A stretch of DNA of 64,000 bases from Planctomycetota bacterium (GTDB lineage: Bacteria; Planctomycetota; UBA1135; UBA2386), in assembly GCA_016713175.1 (NCBI GenBank), contig JADJPQ010000004.1:1-64000 (forward strand), read 5' to 3'. Positions 8,549-16,239 of this stretch are shown here, one piece after another (position 1 is the stretch's first letter; each line of letters begins with the position of its first letter). The notes under the pieces were generated by a model. That model was not told the origin of the DNA and searched no databases. It was given only the letters and a program-made list of their open reading frames with translations. The translations under genes and the position numbers were made by a program.

Positions 8549-10729
8549 TCACTCGATCCGTACGCGTAGCGCGCCAGAAAGATCGACGCCGGACTGGGTG
8601 CAGGCCGCGCCTGGTCGCAGCGTCAACCACTGTTCGAACTGTACCAGGCCGCGCAGTGCCAGGTTGTTCGGGATCGGCGATGCCACCGCGGCGCTGCCTT
8701 GGGCGTCGGTCAGCACGAACAGCGCGATCGCGCCGGCCAGAGCCGGGATCAACGTGCAGGAGCCGCAGGTGACCGAGCCCTGGCCCAGGGACTGCACGAG
8801 TACGCACGGGGCCGTCGGGGTGGTCCCCAGCAGTCGATGGGTGAAGTCCGGATTTGGCACCCGCACACACGGCGCGCGGGCCAGTCCGCCGTTGCCGCAG
8901 CCGCCACCGAGCGTGTTGACGACGCCGTCGGCGGAACGCCACACGCGCGCCGCGATGTCGCCGGTCGTGCCGGTCTGCCAGACGAGCAGTGCATCGTCGC
9001 CGGGACCGCCCGCGGACACCGCGGCACAGCCCGCGGCGACGAGGTTCGTGGTCTGCGATCCACCGGCAATGAACTCGACCTCGCACGGCGCGCAGGCGAA
9101 CGGGTCGACGGAGGCGGCGTGGACGTCACGGAGGCTGCTCACGGGGGAAGCCTGGAACGACCATCCAATGAGCGTGGAGCCACCGGTCGCGAGCACGGCG
9201 GGCACCGTGACGATGCCGCCGGAGCTGACCACCCGCAGCGGCGACGTGGACAGTGCTCCAGCCGGAGTCAAGCCGATCCGGCGGGCCGCGATCTCGGTGG
9301 GGAACAGGCCCGAGTTGACCTGCCAGGCGGCGACCCAGTGGCTGCCATCGCCGTCGATCGACACGTTGCCGGCCGCCGACTGCCGGACGTCGAGAGCCGT
9401 TGCCGCGGTCAGCGGCGCGCCGTTGCCGTCGAGCACCATGCACCACGTTTCGTCGTTGCCGACGTTGGCGTCCCAGGCGATCGCGAACCGGCGGGCACTG
9501 CCGCCGCCCTTGGCGATGTGCAGCCGGCTTGCCGCGAATCCGCTGGCGAACGAGCTGGAAGCGACGCTGGTGAGCGTCGGCCGGTTCACGAAGTTCGGTA
9601 CCAGGGCCATCGACCGCAACGACCCGGTCGTCTCGTTGATCCACACGCACACGGCGCGATCGCCGAGGGGCGTCGCGTCGCCGCCGATGTCGGGGGATCG
9701 CTCGCGATCCGTGCTGCCCGCGATCGTCGTCGCGGTGGACACGGCGCCAGCAGCCGTGACCCAGCGACCATGCACGTCGTTGTCGTGTTGGTAGACGACG
9801 ACGAACGTGTCCGGGCCGTTGAGGTTGGCGACCCGAGGCCTGTCGTCCAGGGTGGCGCTGGTGGCGACGATGACCAGTTGGTTGCCGATCAGTGCGCCAG
9901 TGCGGCTCACGCGTTGCGCGAAGACGTCGTGGTCGCTGGCCGAGACCACGGTGTGCCACACCACCAGGTAGCTGTCGGTGGACGCGTCGAACGCGGCGTC
10001 GGGTGTGGACTCGTTGGCGGCCGCGGCGCTGACCAGGAAGAAGCTGCCGATCGGCGGATCCAGCACCAACGGCAGTGCGGCGCGATCGACGAACTCGCCC
10101 GGCAGCGACAGCTCCAGCATGCCGTCGGCCCAACGCAGGCCGCCGGTCACGCGTTCGCCATGGGCGTCGATGCCGGTCACGGCACCGATGTGCAGACCGC
10201 CGACGCCGGGAAGTTCGAGGCGCAGACCCGATTCCGTTGCCGTGACGACGAGATCGGTGTGCATGCGGCCGCGCACGATCAGGTCGCCGTCGCCGGCCGG
10301 GCGACGCGCGAACACGAAGCTCTGCTCCATGGCGTCGACGCCGACGTCGTAGCGTTCGATGGCCGCGCCGCGGTCGTACTCGACGCGCAGGTCCGACCAC
10401 TTCGGAGTCCCGCTTCGCAGCGGCGCGTGGGTGCCGCCCCGGCCGATCGACTCCAGTTGGAACGACACCGGGACGTTGCGCGGTGCCGCGCTGCCCAGCA
10501 TCGGGGTCAGCTCGAAGCCCAGGTCGTCGAAGCGGACCTTGTAGCGATCCCCGACGCCCTGGAGTTCGCCGTCGCACATCTGCAGTCCGGCATTGCGGTC
10601 GATTGCCAGCGGCGGTGGTTCCGGCCGTGACGGCGATGGCTGCTGCGCCGGCAATGCGGTGGAGAGCAGGACGACGAGCGACGCCCAGCGGACGGGCGAC
10701 GCACGGTGCGTACGGGCGGATCTGGCCAT
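8549..10729 (-). CDS. Large secreted protein, paralogue family A (726 aa)
   Basis: Third intact member of the family at 992-3208 and 3237-5417. The ATG at 10729 (MARSARTHRASP) begins a signal peptide ending in VVLLSTALPAQQ. Shared landmarks are GVGDRYKVRF, LESIGRGGTH, GDGDLIVRG, HIGAVTGIDAHGER, LPLVLDPPIG, DAAFDASTDSYLVVW and the tail LGGGCGNGG, TCGSCTL, EQWLTLRP. Function is unknown; export and a repeated beta-rich architecture are supported by the sequence. It stands apart from the other two, beyond the sigma factor and a beta-helix gene, and has the same 726-residue length as the copy at 3237-5417. Confidence 0.8.
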   Translation of the reverse strand: MARSARTHRASPVRWASLVVLLSTALPAQQPSPSRPEPPPLAIDRNAGLQMCDGELQGVGDRYKVRFDDLGFELTPMLGSAAPRNVPVSFQLESIGRGGTHAPLRSGTPKWSDLRVEYDRGAAIERYDVGVDAMEQSFVFARRPAGDGDLIVRGRMHTDLVVTATESGLRLELPGVGGLHIGAVTGIDAHGERVTGGLRWADGMLELSLPGEFVDRAALPLVLDPPIGSFFLVSAAAANESTPDAAFDASTDSYLVVWHTVVSASDHDVFAQRVSRTGALIGNQLVIVATSATLDDRPRVANLNGPDTFVVVYQHDNDVHGRWVTAAGAVSTATTIAGSTDRERSPDIGGDATPLGDRAVCVWINETTGSLRSMALVPNFVNRPTLTSVASSSFASGFAASRLHIAKGGGSARRFAIAWDANVGNDETWCMVLDGNGAPLTAATALDVRQSAAGNVSIDGDGSHWVAAWQVNSGLFPTEIAARRIGLTPAGALSTSPLRVVSSGGIVTVPAVLATGGSTLIGWSFQASPVSSLRDVHAASVDPFACAPCEVEFIAGGSQTTNLVAAGCAAVSAGGPGDDALLVWQTGTTGDIAARVWRSADGVVNTLGGGCGNGGLARAPCVRVPNPDFTHRLLGTTPTAPCVLVQSLGQGSVTCGSCTLIPALAGAIALFVLTDAQGSAAVASPIPNNLALRGLVQFEQWLTLRPGAACTQSGVDLSGALRVRIE

Positions 10730-10983
10730 GGTGGATGGACTGCGGTGAGGATCGCAGTGCACCGCCCAACGGCATGCCGATGCGTTCGTGACGTTGGATC
10801 GCGATCGTTCCTCGGGATCGGGCATCACGGCGCCGTGGCGCCGTTGCTCCCCATCGCGGCCGCTGCGGAACTGGCCGGAACGGGGCTGAAAAGGGCTGGC
10901 GGGGCCGCCCACACTGGGGAGTGCGGGGCGTGGAGCGTGCGCGCGATCGTCGCGGCGATGCTGCTGTTGGGTCCCGTCCCGGC

Positions 10984-11370
10984 CTAGCGCACCGGACACC
11001 GATCCTGGCAGCGACGGCCGAGCCAGCGACCGAGCCGGACGCGGTAGCGGGCGAACACGCGATAACCAAGATCGGCCAACGGCCTGAACAGCGGCCAGCC
11101 GGTCGGCGCCATCACCCAGCCGAGACCGACCGCGCGCCAGGCGGCGCGGATCGCAGCCATGCCGGTGACGATCCGCCCGTCAGTGGTGATGCCGTGCAAC
11201 CGGGCCTGCACGTCGGCGAGGGTCAGGCCGAATCGGCCGGCATCGAACTCCGGCGCGGCGATGTCGATGGCGGCCAGCCGATCGCCCGCCGAACGCCGCT
11301 GCAACCATGCCACCTCCCGGCGACAGAACGGGCACTCGCTGTCGTAGAGGAGCGTGAACTCGGCTTGCAT
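10984..11370 (-). CDS. DCC-family thiol-disulfide oxidoreductase (DUF393)
   Basis: Short thioredoxin-fold protein (128 aa) of the DUF393/DCC family. The start at 11370 gives MQAEFTLLYDSECPFCRREV, and the C-P-F-C redox pair lies 13-16 residues from the N-terminus as in the family. A central DGRIVTGMAAIRAAWRAVG segment and a basic C-terminus (GYRVFARYRVRLGRWLG) are also typical. No signal peptide is visible, so it probably acts in the cytoplasm; partners are unknown. The frame is open upstream to 11508, but the added residues are low-complexity and match nothing. Confidence 0.82.
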   Translation of the reverse strand: MQAEFTLLYDSECPFCRREVAWLQRRSAGDRLAAIDIAAPEFDAGRFGLTLADVQARLHGITTDGRIVTGMAAIRAAWRAVGLGWVMAPTGWPLFRPLADLGYRVFARYRVRLGRWLGRRCQDRCPVR

Positions 11371-11519
11371 GTGACGGTGTTCGCCATGGAGCGGCGGCGG
11401 ATGCAAGCCGCGCATCCGGGCCGGGCTGTCGGTGGCCTCTGGGCTCGTGGACTCGGTCTGTTGCTCGGCCGACGCGAGCGCTGGTGCAGGTGCCGCGGCC
11501 TCGGGCACGTCGCGCGCGG

Positions 11520-11789
11520 GCGCGGAGGGTTCGCGTTCCGATCAGGCTGCTGGCGGCCGGCACGCGCAGGGTGTAGTCGGGGCCGATGGTCAGGGTGTCC
11601 GTGGCCAGCCGGCAGCCACAAATAGAGGATGCCGGGCGAAGTCAGACTGATCCCGATGCCGGCGAATCCGGTCGCGGTGCCGGTGTAGTTCGCTCGCAGC
11701 GCAACCGAGCCGCCGACGAACGGATCGAACGGCGTCAGCATCTCGAGGTCGACGGCCTCGGGGAGTGCGATCTCACCAAGCCAGTGCAT
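11520..11789 (-). pseudogene. Fragment of a secreted beta-rich protein
   Basis: Reading leftward from 11789: MHWLGEIALPEAVDLEML, then FVGGSVALRANYTGTATGF and LTSPGILYLWLP. The frame is then lost and continues in another as ATDTLTIGPDYTLRVPAAS. This is a broken C-terminal piece of a larger exported protein of the planctomycete type; a single indel separates the two halves. Function is unknown. The 150 bp between this remnant and the DCC gene start hold nothing recognisable. Confidence 0.45.
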
Positions 11790-11924
11790 CGGGTGTCCTC
11801 AGCGGTATTCCTGCCGCTTTCCAGGCGATCCCGCGTTCTTGGCGCCAGACGGCGCACCGAAGTCGATTGCCCGCTCGCATCGGGTTTGACGTCCGCCAAG
11901 TTGCTCCGACCGCGTGCCTGGCTC

Positions 11925-12119
11925 TCAGCAGTTCGGCAGGCGCGACAGGTTGTTCGGCTTGTCGCCGTCGGCCACGGTCCGCAGGAAGCGCCGGCCCTTG
12001 GGTGTGACGTCGCTGCCGATCTCGACGCGGTCGCCAGCGGGTTCTTCAACGTAGAACGGCTGGCCGCGGTCGAGTTCGGCCAGTGCCTGGGCAACCGACA
12101 GGCGCCAGCGCCGGCCCAT
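11925..12119 (-). CDS. DUF3892-like small protein (64 aa)
   Basis: A small protein beginning MGRRWRLSVAQALAELDRG and ending GRRFLRTVADGDKPNNLSRL with a last Cys. The pattern of a short helix, a FYVEEP strand, and a final RTxxDGxxPNNLxxLP motif is that of DUF3892 proteins, whose function is not established. The start ATG overlaps the stop of the upstream remnant (TGATG), which would allow coupled translation. It is flanked by broken genes, so whether it is expressed is uncertain. Confidence 0.6.
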   Translation of the reverse strand: MGRRWRLSVAQALAELDRGQPFYVEEPAGDRVEIGSDVTPKGRRFLRTVADGDKPNNLSRLPNC

Positions 12120-12328
12120 CAGCCGTCGGTGCTGTACGGCGTTGGCCAGGCGTCGCCGAGCATCACCGGCAGAGGGCTGATCGGACCGACCGCCTGCGCC
12201 GCGCCCTGCGAGCAGATCGCCAGGCCGAGGAATGCCGATCGGCACGGCAGCGCGACTGTCGATTTGCCGGAGGTGTCACCGACGCCCAGGGTCATCCCAA
12301 CGGTGCCCAGGTTGTTGCTGTGGTGCAC
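12119..12328 (-). pseudogene. C-terminal fragment of a secreted protein
   Basis: The leftward frame carries GTVGMTLGVGDTSGKSTVAL and AFLGLAICSQGAAQAVGPIS. This resembles the last 60 residues of planctomycete exported proteins (a strand with LxGLxxxxQ, then a short end). No signal peptide or body remains, so it is a remnant. It ends at the start codon of the DUF3892-like gene. Confidence 0.4.
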
Positions 12329-12401
12329 GAAGCAAATCAGCGATCCGGGGACCGGCAGACCGTTCGACGGTTTGAAAGGGGGTCTTGATTACCCTTCGCG
12401 C

Positions 12402-12695
12402 TCAACCGCGGGGAGGGGATAAGGATCTACCAATGCGCACGAACAGCGGCGTGCCGAGGCAGAGCCATGCGATGCCGGTGGCGGCGGGCCAGCTCACCAG
12501 TGATGCGGGCGCAACGAGCGACCAGCCGCTGTTGACGCCGCTGCGCCAGATGTCGTGTGCGATCGCGGCGACGCCGGCGAGCCAGAGCACGCGGCGCACG
12601 AGCCAGAGGAAGCGTCGCGCGATGCGCCCGAGCAGTTCGATCTCGGGTTCGCGCGGCGGTGGCGGCGGCGGAGGCGAGGTTGGTTGGCTCGTCAC
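12402..12695 (-). CDS. Small membrane protein of unknown function (97 aa)
   Basis: The GTG at 12695 begins TSQPTSPPPPPPP, a Pro-rich cytoplasmic-looking tail. It is followed by an amphipathic segment (LLGRIARRFLWLVRRVLW) and two hydrophobic stretches, LAGVAAIAHDIW and PAATGIAWLCLGTPLFV. No family is recognised. It is divergent from the thioredoxin-like gene at 12849, with 153 bp between the starts. The frame remains open far upstream antisense to that gene, so the start is uncertain. Confidence 0.4.
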   Translation of the reverse strand: MTSQPTSPPPPPPPREPEIELLGRIARRFLWLVRRVLWLAGVAAIAHDIWRSGVNSGWSLVAPASLVSWPAATGIAWLCLGTPLFVRIGRSLSPPRG

Positions 12696-12785
12696 GCTCG
12701 CATCGTGGCGGCGGCCGGTGGTCGGAGTAATGTCGCGCGCGGCACCTCGCGGCGCGGCTCGAGCGCATCGCCGCGGACTCGTCGG

Positions 12786-12814
12786 TTGACAGGGTCGCTT
12801 CGCGACCCGACGCT
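12786..12814 (+). promoter_or_regulatory. Possible promoter with palindromic spacer
   Basis: TTGACA at 12786-12791 matches a -35 box. The next 17 bases are a perfect inverted repeat (GGGTCGC-TTC-GCGACCC), then GACGCT, a poor -10 box. It lies 35 bp before the thioredoxin-like gene. The palindrome could be an operator between the promoter boxes, or the hairpin could serve the transcript. The weak -10 makes the promoter call uncertain. Confidence 0.3.
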
Positions 12815-12848
12815 GCGGGTCTTGGCCGCATTCCGGCCAGGAGGAACC

Positions 12849-14027
12849 ATGCGAACGATCATCACGCCACTGCTCGTGGCGACCCTGCTCACGCCGATTC
12901 TCGGTGCGCAGCAGCAGATCTCGCCCGACGACCGCAAGGCGCATGTCGCCTGCGTGAAGAAGGAACTCGCGGACGCCGAGACGGCGCTCTTCGAGAAGTA
13001 CCAGAAGGCGAAGGACGACGCCGAACGCGAGGTGGTGATGAAGGAGCGGCCCGACGGCGGCACCTTTGCGAAGAAGCTGTGGCCGCTGGTCACCGCGAAC
13101 CCCGCCGACGACGCCGCGGCCGAAGCGCTGGCGTGGATGATGCGCATCAGCGAGGACGCCGCCGACAAGAAGAAGGCGACCGAATTGCTGTTTCAGCATC
13201 ATGTGAAGTCCGAGGCGATCGCCGACGTCTGCGCGTCGCTCGCGTATCAGCCGAGCAAGGCGAACCTCGAGTTCGTCGAGCGCGTCGCCAAGGAGACGCC
13301 GCACGACGCCGTGCGCGGCCAGGCGACCTGGGCGAAAGTGCAGCTGCTCGGTGGTGCGCTGCGTGCGGCCGAGTCGATCACCGGTGGCGCGATGACGCCC
13401 GAACAGCAGAAGGGCTACGAGGAGTACCTCGGCGCCGGGACGCTGGCGTGGTTGAAGATGCTCGACGGCAAGGCGATCGCGGCTTCGCGCGAGACGCTGC
13501 TCGAGGAGATCGCGACGAAGTTCGCCGACGTCAAGGCCGGGCACGGCACGCTCGGCGAAGCGGCGAAGGCGGAGCTGTTCGAGCTGCGCAACCTGGCGAT
13601 CGGCAAGGCGGCTCCCGACATCGTCGGCAAGGATGCCGACGGCGTGCAGTTCAAGCTGAGCGACTACCGCGGCAAGGTGGTGTTGCTCGACTTCTGGGGC
13701 GAGTGGTGAGGCCCTTGCCGGGCCATGTTCCCGCACGAGCGGTCGCTCGTGGCAAAGCTAGCCGACAAGCCGTTCGCCCTCGTGGGCGTCAACTCCGATC
13801 CGATCGAGGAACTGCCGGCGATCCAGAAGAAGGAGCAGATCACGTGGCGCTCGTTCGCGGCCGGTCCGGGCGGTGGTGAGATCGCCAAGGCCTGGAACGT
13901 GCGTAGCTGGCCGACGATCTACATCCTCGACGAGGACGGTGTGATCCGCGCCAAGAACCTGCGCGACGAGGCGATGGAGAAGAAGGTCGAAGAACTGCTC
14001 GCGGCGATGGCGACGAAGAAGAAGTAG
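12849..14027 (+). CDS. TlpA-like thioredoxin-fold protein, candidate selenoprotein (in-frame TGA)
   Basis: The start is well supported: AGGAGG lies 6 nt before the ATG and a signal peptide follows (MRTIITPLLVATLLTPILGA). A helical region of about 240 residues precedes a TlpA/AhpC-type thioredoxin domain (GKAAPDIVGKDADGVQFKLS, KVVLLDFWGEW). The redox motif should be WCGPC, but its first Cys codon is TGA at 13707-13709 (residue 287). The same frame continues GPCRAMFPHERSLV, then SWPTIYILDEDGVI with the cis-Pro, and ends at 14027. Read through, it gives 392 residues with a U-G-P-C site; terminated, it loses the catalytic half. A SECIS-like hairpin follows the TGA. Alternatives are a nonsense mutation or a sequencing error. 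The product would be an exported thiol oxidoreductase; its substrate is unknown. No Sec machinery gene is in the window. Confidence 0.75.
13734..13751 (+). promoter_or_regulatory. Candidate bacterial SECIS element
   Basis: CACGAGC-GGTC-GCTCGTG forms a perfect 7-bp stem with a 4-nt loop beginning GG. The loop starts 31 nt after the TGA, inside the 16-37 nt range, and has the G in the first two loop positions used to define bacterial SECIS elements. A second perfect 5-bp hairpin (GGCCC-TTGCC-GGGCC, 13710-13724) directly follows the TGA. Both lie within codons for a normally conserved stretch (CRAMFPHERSLV), so pairing depends on codon choice. Confidence 0.55.
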
Positions 14028-14125
14028 CCGCCCGTCCGCGTCGCGGCGGGGGCACGAGAGCTCGGCCTCGACGGCCGTTGCTGCCGCGACCCGCGGTCGC
14101 CGCGGCTGACCACAGACGGCCTGGC

Positions 14126-15343
14126 TCACAGCGACGCGCGTCGCCGCTGCAGGAACGCGCGTTCGGCGTCGTTGCCGACCCTGGCAAGCGCTTCGTCGTA
14201 GGCCGCGCGTGCCGCTTCGGACTGGCCGTCGCGGCGCAGCAGTTCCGCGCGAATCGCGGCCAGACGATGGTCGCCGGTCGGCGGCAGCGCGTCGAGCAGC
14301 GGGAGCGCTGCGCGCGGGCCGCGCAGTTCGGCGACGGCCACGGCGCGGTTCATCGCGACGACTGGCGTCGGTGCCAGCGCCAGCAGCTGGTCGTACAGCT
14401 GCAGGATCTGCCGCCAGTCGGTGCGCGCCGCGGTCGGCGCATCGGCGTGCACCGCCTGGATCGCGGCCTGGATCTGGTAGGGCCCGGGCCGGTTCCACGC
14501 GAGGCAGCGCCGCACGAGGTCGTGGCCTGTCGCGATCTGGCGCGCGTTCCACAGCGTGCGGTCCTGATCGGCCAGCAGCACCGGCCGCCCGGCTTCGTCG
14601 ACGCGCGCGAGGCGCCGCGAATCGATCAGCAGCAGCAGCGCCCGCAGGCCGATCACTTCAGGTTCGTCGGGCAGCAGCTCGGCCAATGCGCCGGCCAGCC
14701 GTAGCGCCTCGTCGCAGAGTTCGCCGCGCACGAGCTCCGCGCCGCGACTCGGCGAGTGGCCTTCGTTGAACACCAGATAGACGACGGCGAGAACGGCGCC
14801 GAGCCGCTGGGGCAGTTCGTCGGCCACGGGCAGCCGGTACGGGATCGCCGCGTCGCGGATCTTGCCCTTGGCGCGCACGAGGCGCTGCGCCATCGTCGCC
14901 TCGGGCACGAAGAACGCGCGCGCGACCTCGCCCGTCGTCAGGCCGCCGACCAGCCGCAACGTCAGCGCAACCTGCGCGTCGGCGGACAGCGCCGGGTGGC
15001 AGCACGTGAAGATCATGCGCAGGCAGTCGTCGCGCACGCTCGCCTCCTCGTTCAGCGGCGCCGCCGGCGCGTGCACCGCATCGGGTTGCTCGTGGAACCG
15101 CGGGCCCTTCACCGCGCGGCGATGGGCATCGATCGCGCGGTGGCGCGCCGTCGTCGTGATCCAGGCCGCCGGACTCGGCGGGATGCCGGTCTTCGGCCAG
15201 TGCTGAAGCGCGGCCGCGAACGCATCCTGCACGGCCTCCTCGGCGGCGTCGATGTCGCCCAGCAGGCGCGTGAGCACCGCCACTGTCGGCGCGTACTCGC
15301 GGCGGAACACGCGTTCGATCGCCTCGCGCGATGCGTCGGTCAT
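14126..15343 (-). CDS. ECF42-type RNA polymerase sigma factor with C-terminal TPR-like domain
   Basis: A 405-residue sigma factor. Region 2 is REYAPTVAVLTRLLGDIDAA with EEAVQDAFAAALQHWP. Region 4 is ALTLRLVGGLTTGEVARAF followed by PEATMAQRLVRAKGKIR. The C-terminal half is helical and TPR-like, with VVYLVFNEGH, LPDEPEVIGLRALLLL and NRAVAVAELRGPRAAL. This size and the adjacent DGPF gene are the signature of the ECF42 group, where the C-terminal extension is reported to matter for activity and no classical anti-sigma factor is found. The start at 15343 is 4 nt after the stop of the DGPF gene, so the two are one operon. The regulon is unknown. Confidence 0.88.
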   Translation of the reverse strand: MTDASREAIERVFRREYAPTVAVLTRLLGDIDAAEEAVQDAFAAALQHWPKTGIPPSPAAWITTTARHRAIDAHRRAVKGPRFHEQPDAVHAPAAPLNEEASVRDDCLRMIFTCCHPALSADAQVALTLRLVGGLTTGEVARAFFVPEATMAQRLVRAKGKIRDAAIPYRLPVADELPQRLGAVLAVVYLVFNEGHSPSRGAELVRGELCDEALRLAGALAELLPDEPEVIGLRALLLLIDSRRLARVDEAGRPVLLADQDRTLWNARQIATGHDLVRRCLAWNRPGPYQIQAAIQAVHADAPTAARTDWRQILQLYDQLLALAPTPVVAMNRAVAVAELRGPRAALPLLDALPPTGDHRLAAIRAELLRRDGQSEAARAAYDEALARVGNDAERAFLQRRRASL

Positions 15344-15347
15344 GCGT

Positions 15348-15701
15348 TCACGACGGTCGTTCGTCCTGGAACGGCCGCACCTCGACCGGCAGCGTGACCG
15401 CCAGCGCGAGCCGCCGGCCCCAGGCCAGCGCCGCATCGAGATCGGGTGCCTCGATGATCGTGAAGCCGCCGAGGTGCTCCTTGCCCTCGGCGAACGGGCC
15501 GTCGAACGTCAGCAACTGGCCGTCGCGCTGGCGCAGCACCGTCGCGGTGCTCGGCGGGCACAGTCCGCCGGCGAACACCCAGACGCCGGCCGTCTGCATG
15601 TCGCTGCGAACCTGCGCGACGTCGCGCATGATCTTGTCGAGGACGGGAGCCGGCGGCGGCGGGCCGTCGGGATGGAAGATGCTCAGCAGGTAGCGCTTCA
15701 T
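15348..15701 (-). CDS. DGPF-domain (YCII-related) protein
   Basis: A 117-residue single-domain protein of the YCII-related family. The motif TFDGPFAEGKEHLGGFTIIE contains the DGPF signature; MKRYLLSIFHPDG opens it. Members are small alpha/beta barrels of unknown reaction that are genetically linked to ECF42 sigma factors, exactly as here (4-nt gap to the sigma gene). It probably acts in the same signalling route (inference). Upstream DNA holds remnants, so the promoter of the pair must lie in 15702-15820; I see no clear boxes. Confidence 0.85.
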   Translation of the reverse strand: MKRYLLSIFHPDGPPPPAPVLDKIMRDVAQVRSDMQTAGVWVFAGGLCPPSTATVLRQRDGQLLTFDGPFAEGKEHLGGFTIIEAPDLDAALAWGRRLALAVTLPVEVRPFQDERPS

Positions 15702-15819
15702 GATGGACCTCGGGTGCGCGCCGGGGGGCGTTCACCGCTACCACGATCGCCGGCGTTCCGCATCGACAGCGCCGGCGGTGTTTTCCCGCGCCTTGCGCGA
15801 TCGGCGACGAGCCTGCCGT

Positions 15820-15962
15820 TCAGGTGCTGATCTCGACGTGCCGTCGACGATGCGCACGGGATAGGTGGCGACGTCCCAGCCCTTGCCGACGCCGCAGGCG
15901 CCGGTGCGCAGGTCGAACTCCCAGCAGTGCAGGAAGCACTGCCGGGTGGTCGCGTGGCGCAT
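15820..15962 (-). pseudogene. Remnant of a Rieske [2Fe-2S] protein
   Basis: The leftward reading RHATTRQCFLHCWEFDLRTG contains the second C-x-x-H half of a Rieske cluster site. GKGWDVATYPVRIVDG follows, then a one-base deletion moves the end into another frame (HVEIST and stop at 15820). The first C-x-H half is missing: upstream of 15962 the sequence switches to an IS91 transposase fragment. The gene is therefore both truncated and frameshifted, and cannot bind a cluster. Confidence 0.65.
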
Positions 15963-16031
15963 GAACTGAAGCGGCGGTGGCGGGATGGGAGTACGCATGT
16001 GGTGCTGGCGCCGCAGGTGTTGCTGGAGCGG
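15963..16031 (+). pseudogene. Internal fragment of an IS91-type transposase
   Basis: The rightward frame reads LKRRWRDGSTHVVLAPQVLL, closely matching FKKRWRDGSMSVVLDPLTFL of the IS91 transposase at 21997-23451. Only about 23 codons survive. The fragment joins a Rieske remnant on its left and an IS91-end repeat on its right, and is in the opposite orientation to the other IS91 pieces in this window. Confidence 0.6.
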
Positions 16032-16035
16032 GGGA

Positions 16036-16131
16036 AAAGTGAAACAACGGGTGTTTTCGCCGGCCGGGTGGCTGGGCGATGGCGATTTGTGCGGCGAACC
16101 TGCCCATTGGCGACGAGGCAGTGACCGCCCG
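16036..16131. repeat. IS91-end repeat, solo copy 1
   Basis: About 96 bp starting AAAGTGAAACAACGGGTG and ending GCAGTGACCGCCCG. It is nearly identical to 26083-26177. The first 25 bases recur at 18297, where they lie at the 3' end of an IS91 transposase, so this is read as the terminal (ori-side) end of an IS91-type element without its transposase. Confidence 0.65.
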
Positions 16132-16204
16132 GACTGCGCCACAGTTCCGCCGGGGGTGTGCGCTGGGGTGCGTGGGGCCGCATCGGGTCGCTTGTCGACG
16201 GCAT

Positions 16205-16233
16205 TTGCGGACTGCGGAACCACAAACTAGGAT
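16205..16233 (+). promoter_or_regulatory. Possible promoter giving a leaderless mRNA
   Basis: TTGCGG (16205-16210), a 17-bp spacer, then TAGGAT (16228-16233), which ends 6 nt before the ATG of the next gene. Transcription would start at or next to the start codon. No Shine-Dalgarno sequence is present, which fits leaderless translation. The -35 box is only a partial match. Confidence 0.4.
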
Positions 16234-16239
16234 TCCGGC

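Noticed and set aside
12402..13736. 444-residue minus-strand frame opposite the thioredoxin-like gene
   Set aside because: Only its last 97 codons (beyond the plus-strand gene) look like a protein; the rest is antisense shadow.
13725..14027. Separate small thioredoxin gene starting at the ATG after the TGA
   Set aside because: No Shine-Dalgarno sequence, and it would begin after the active-site motif; the domain only makes sense joined to the upstream frame.
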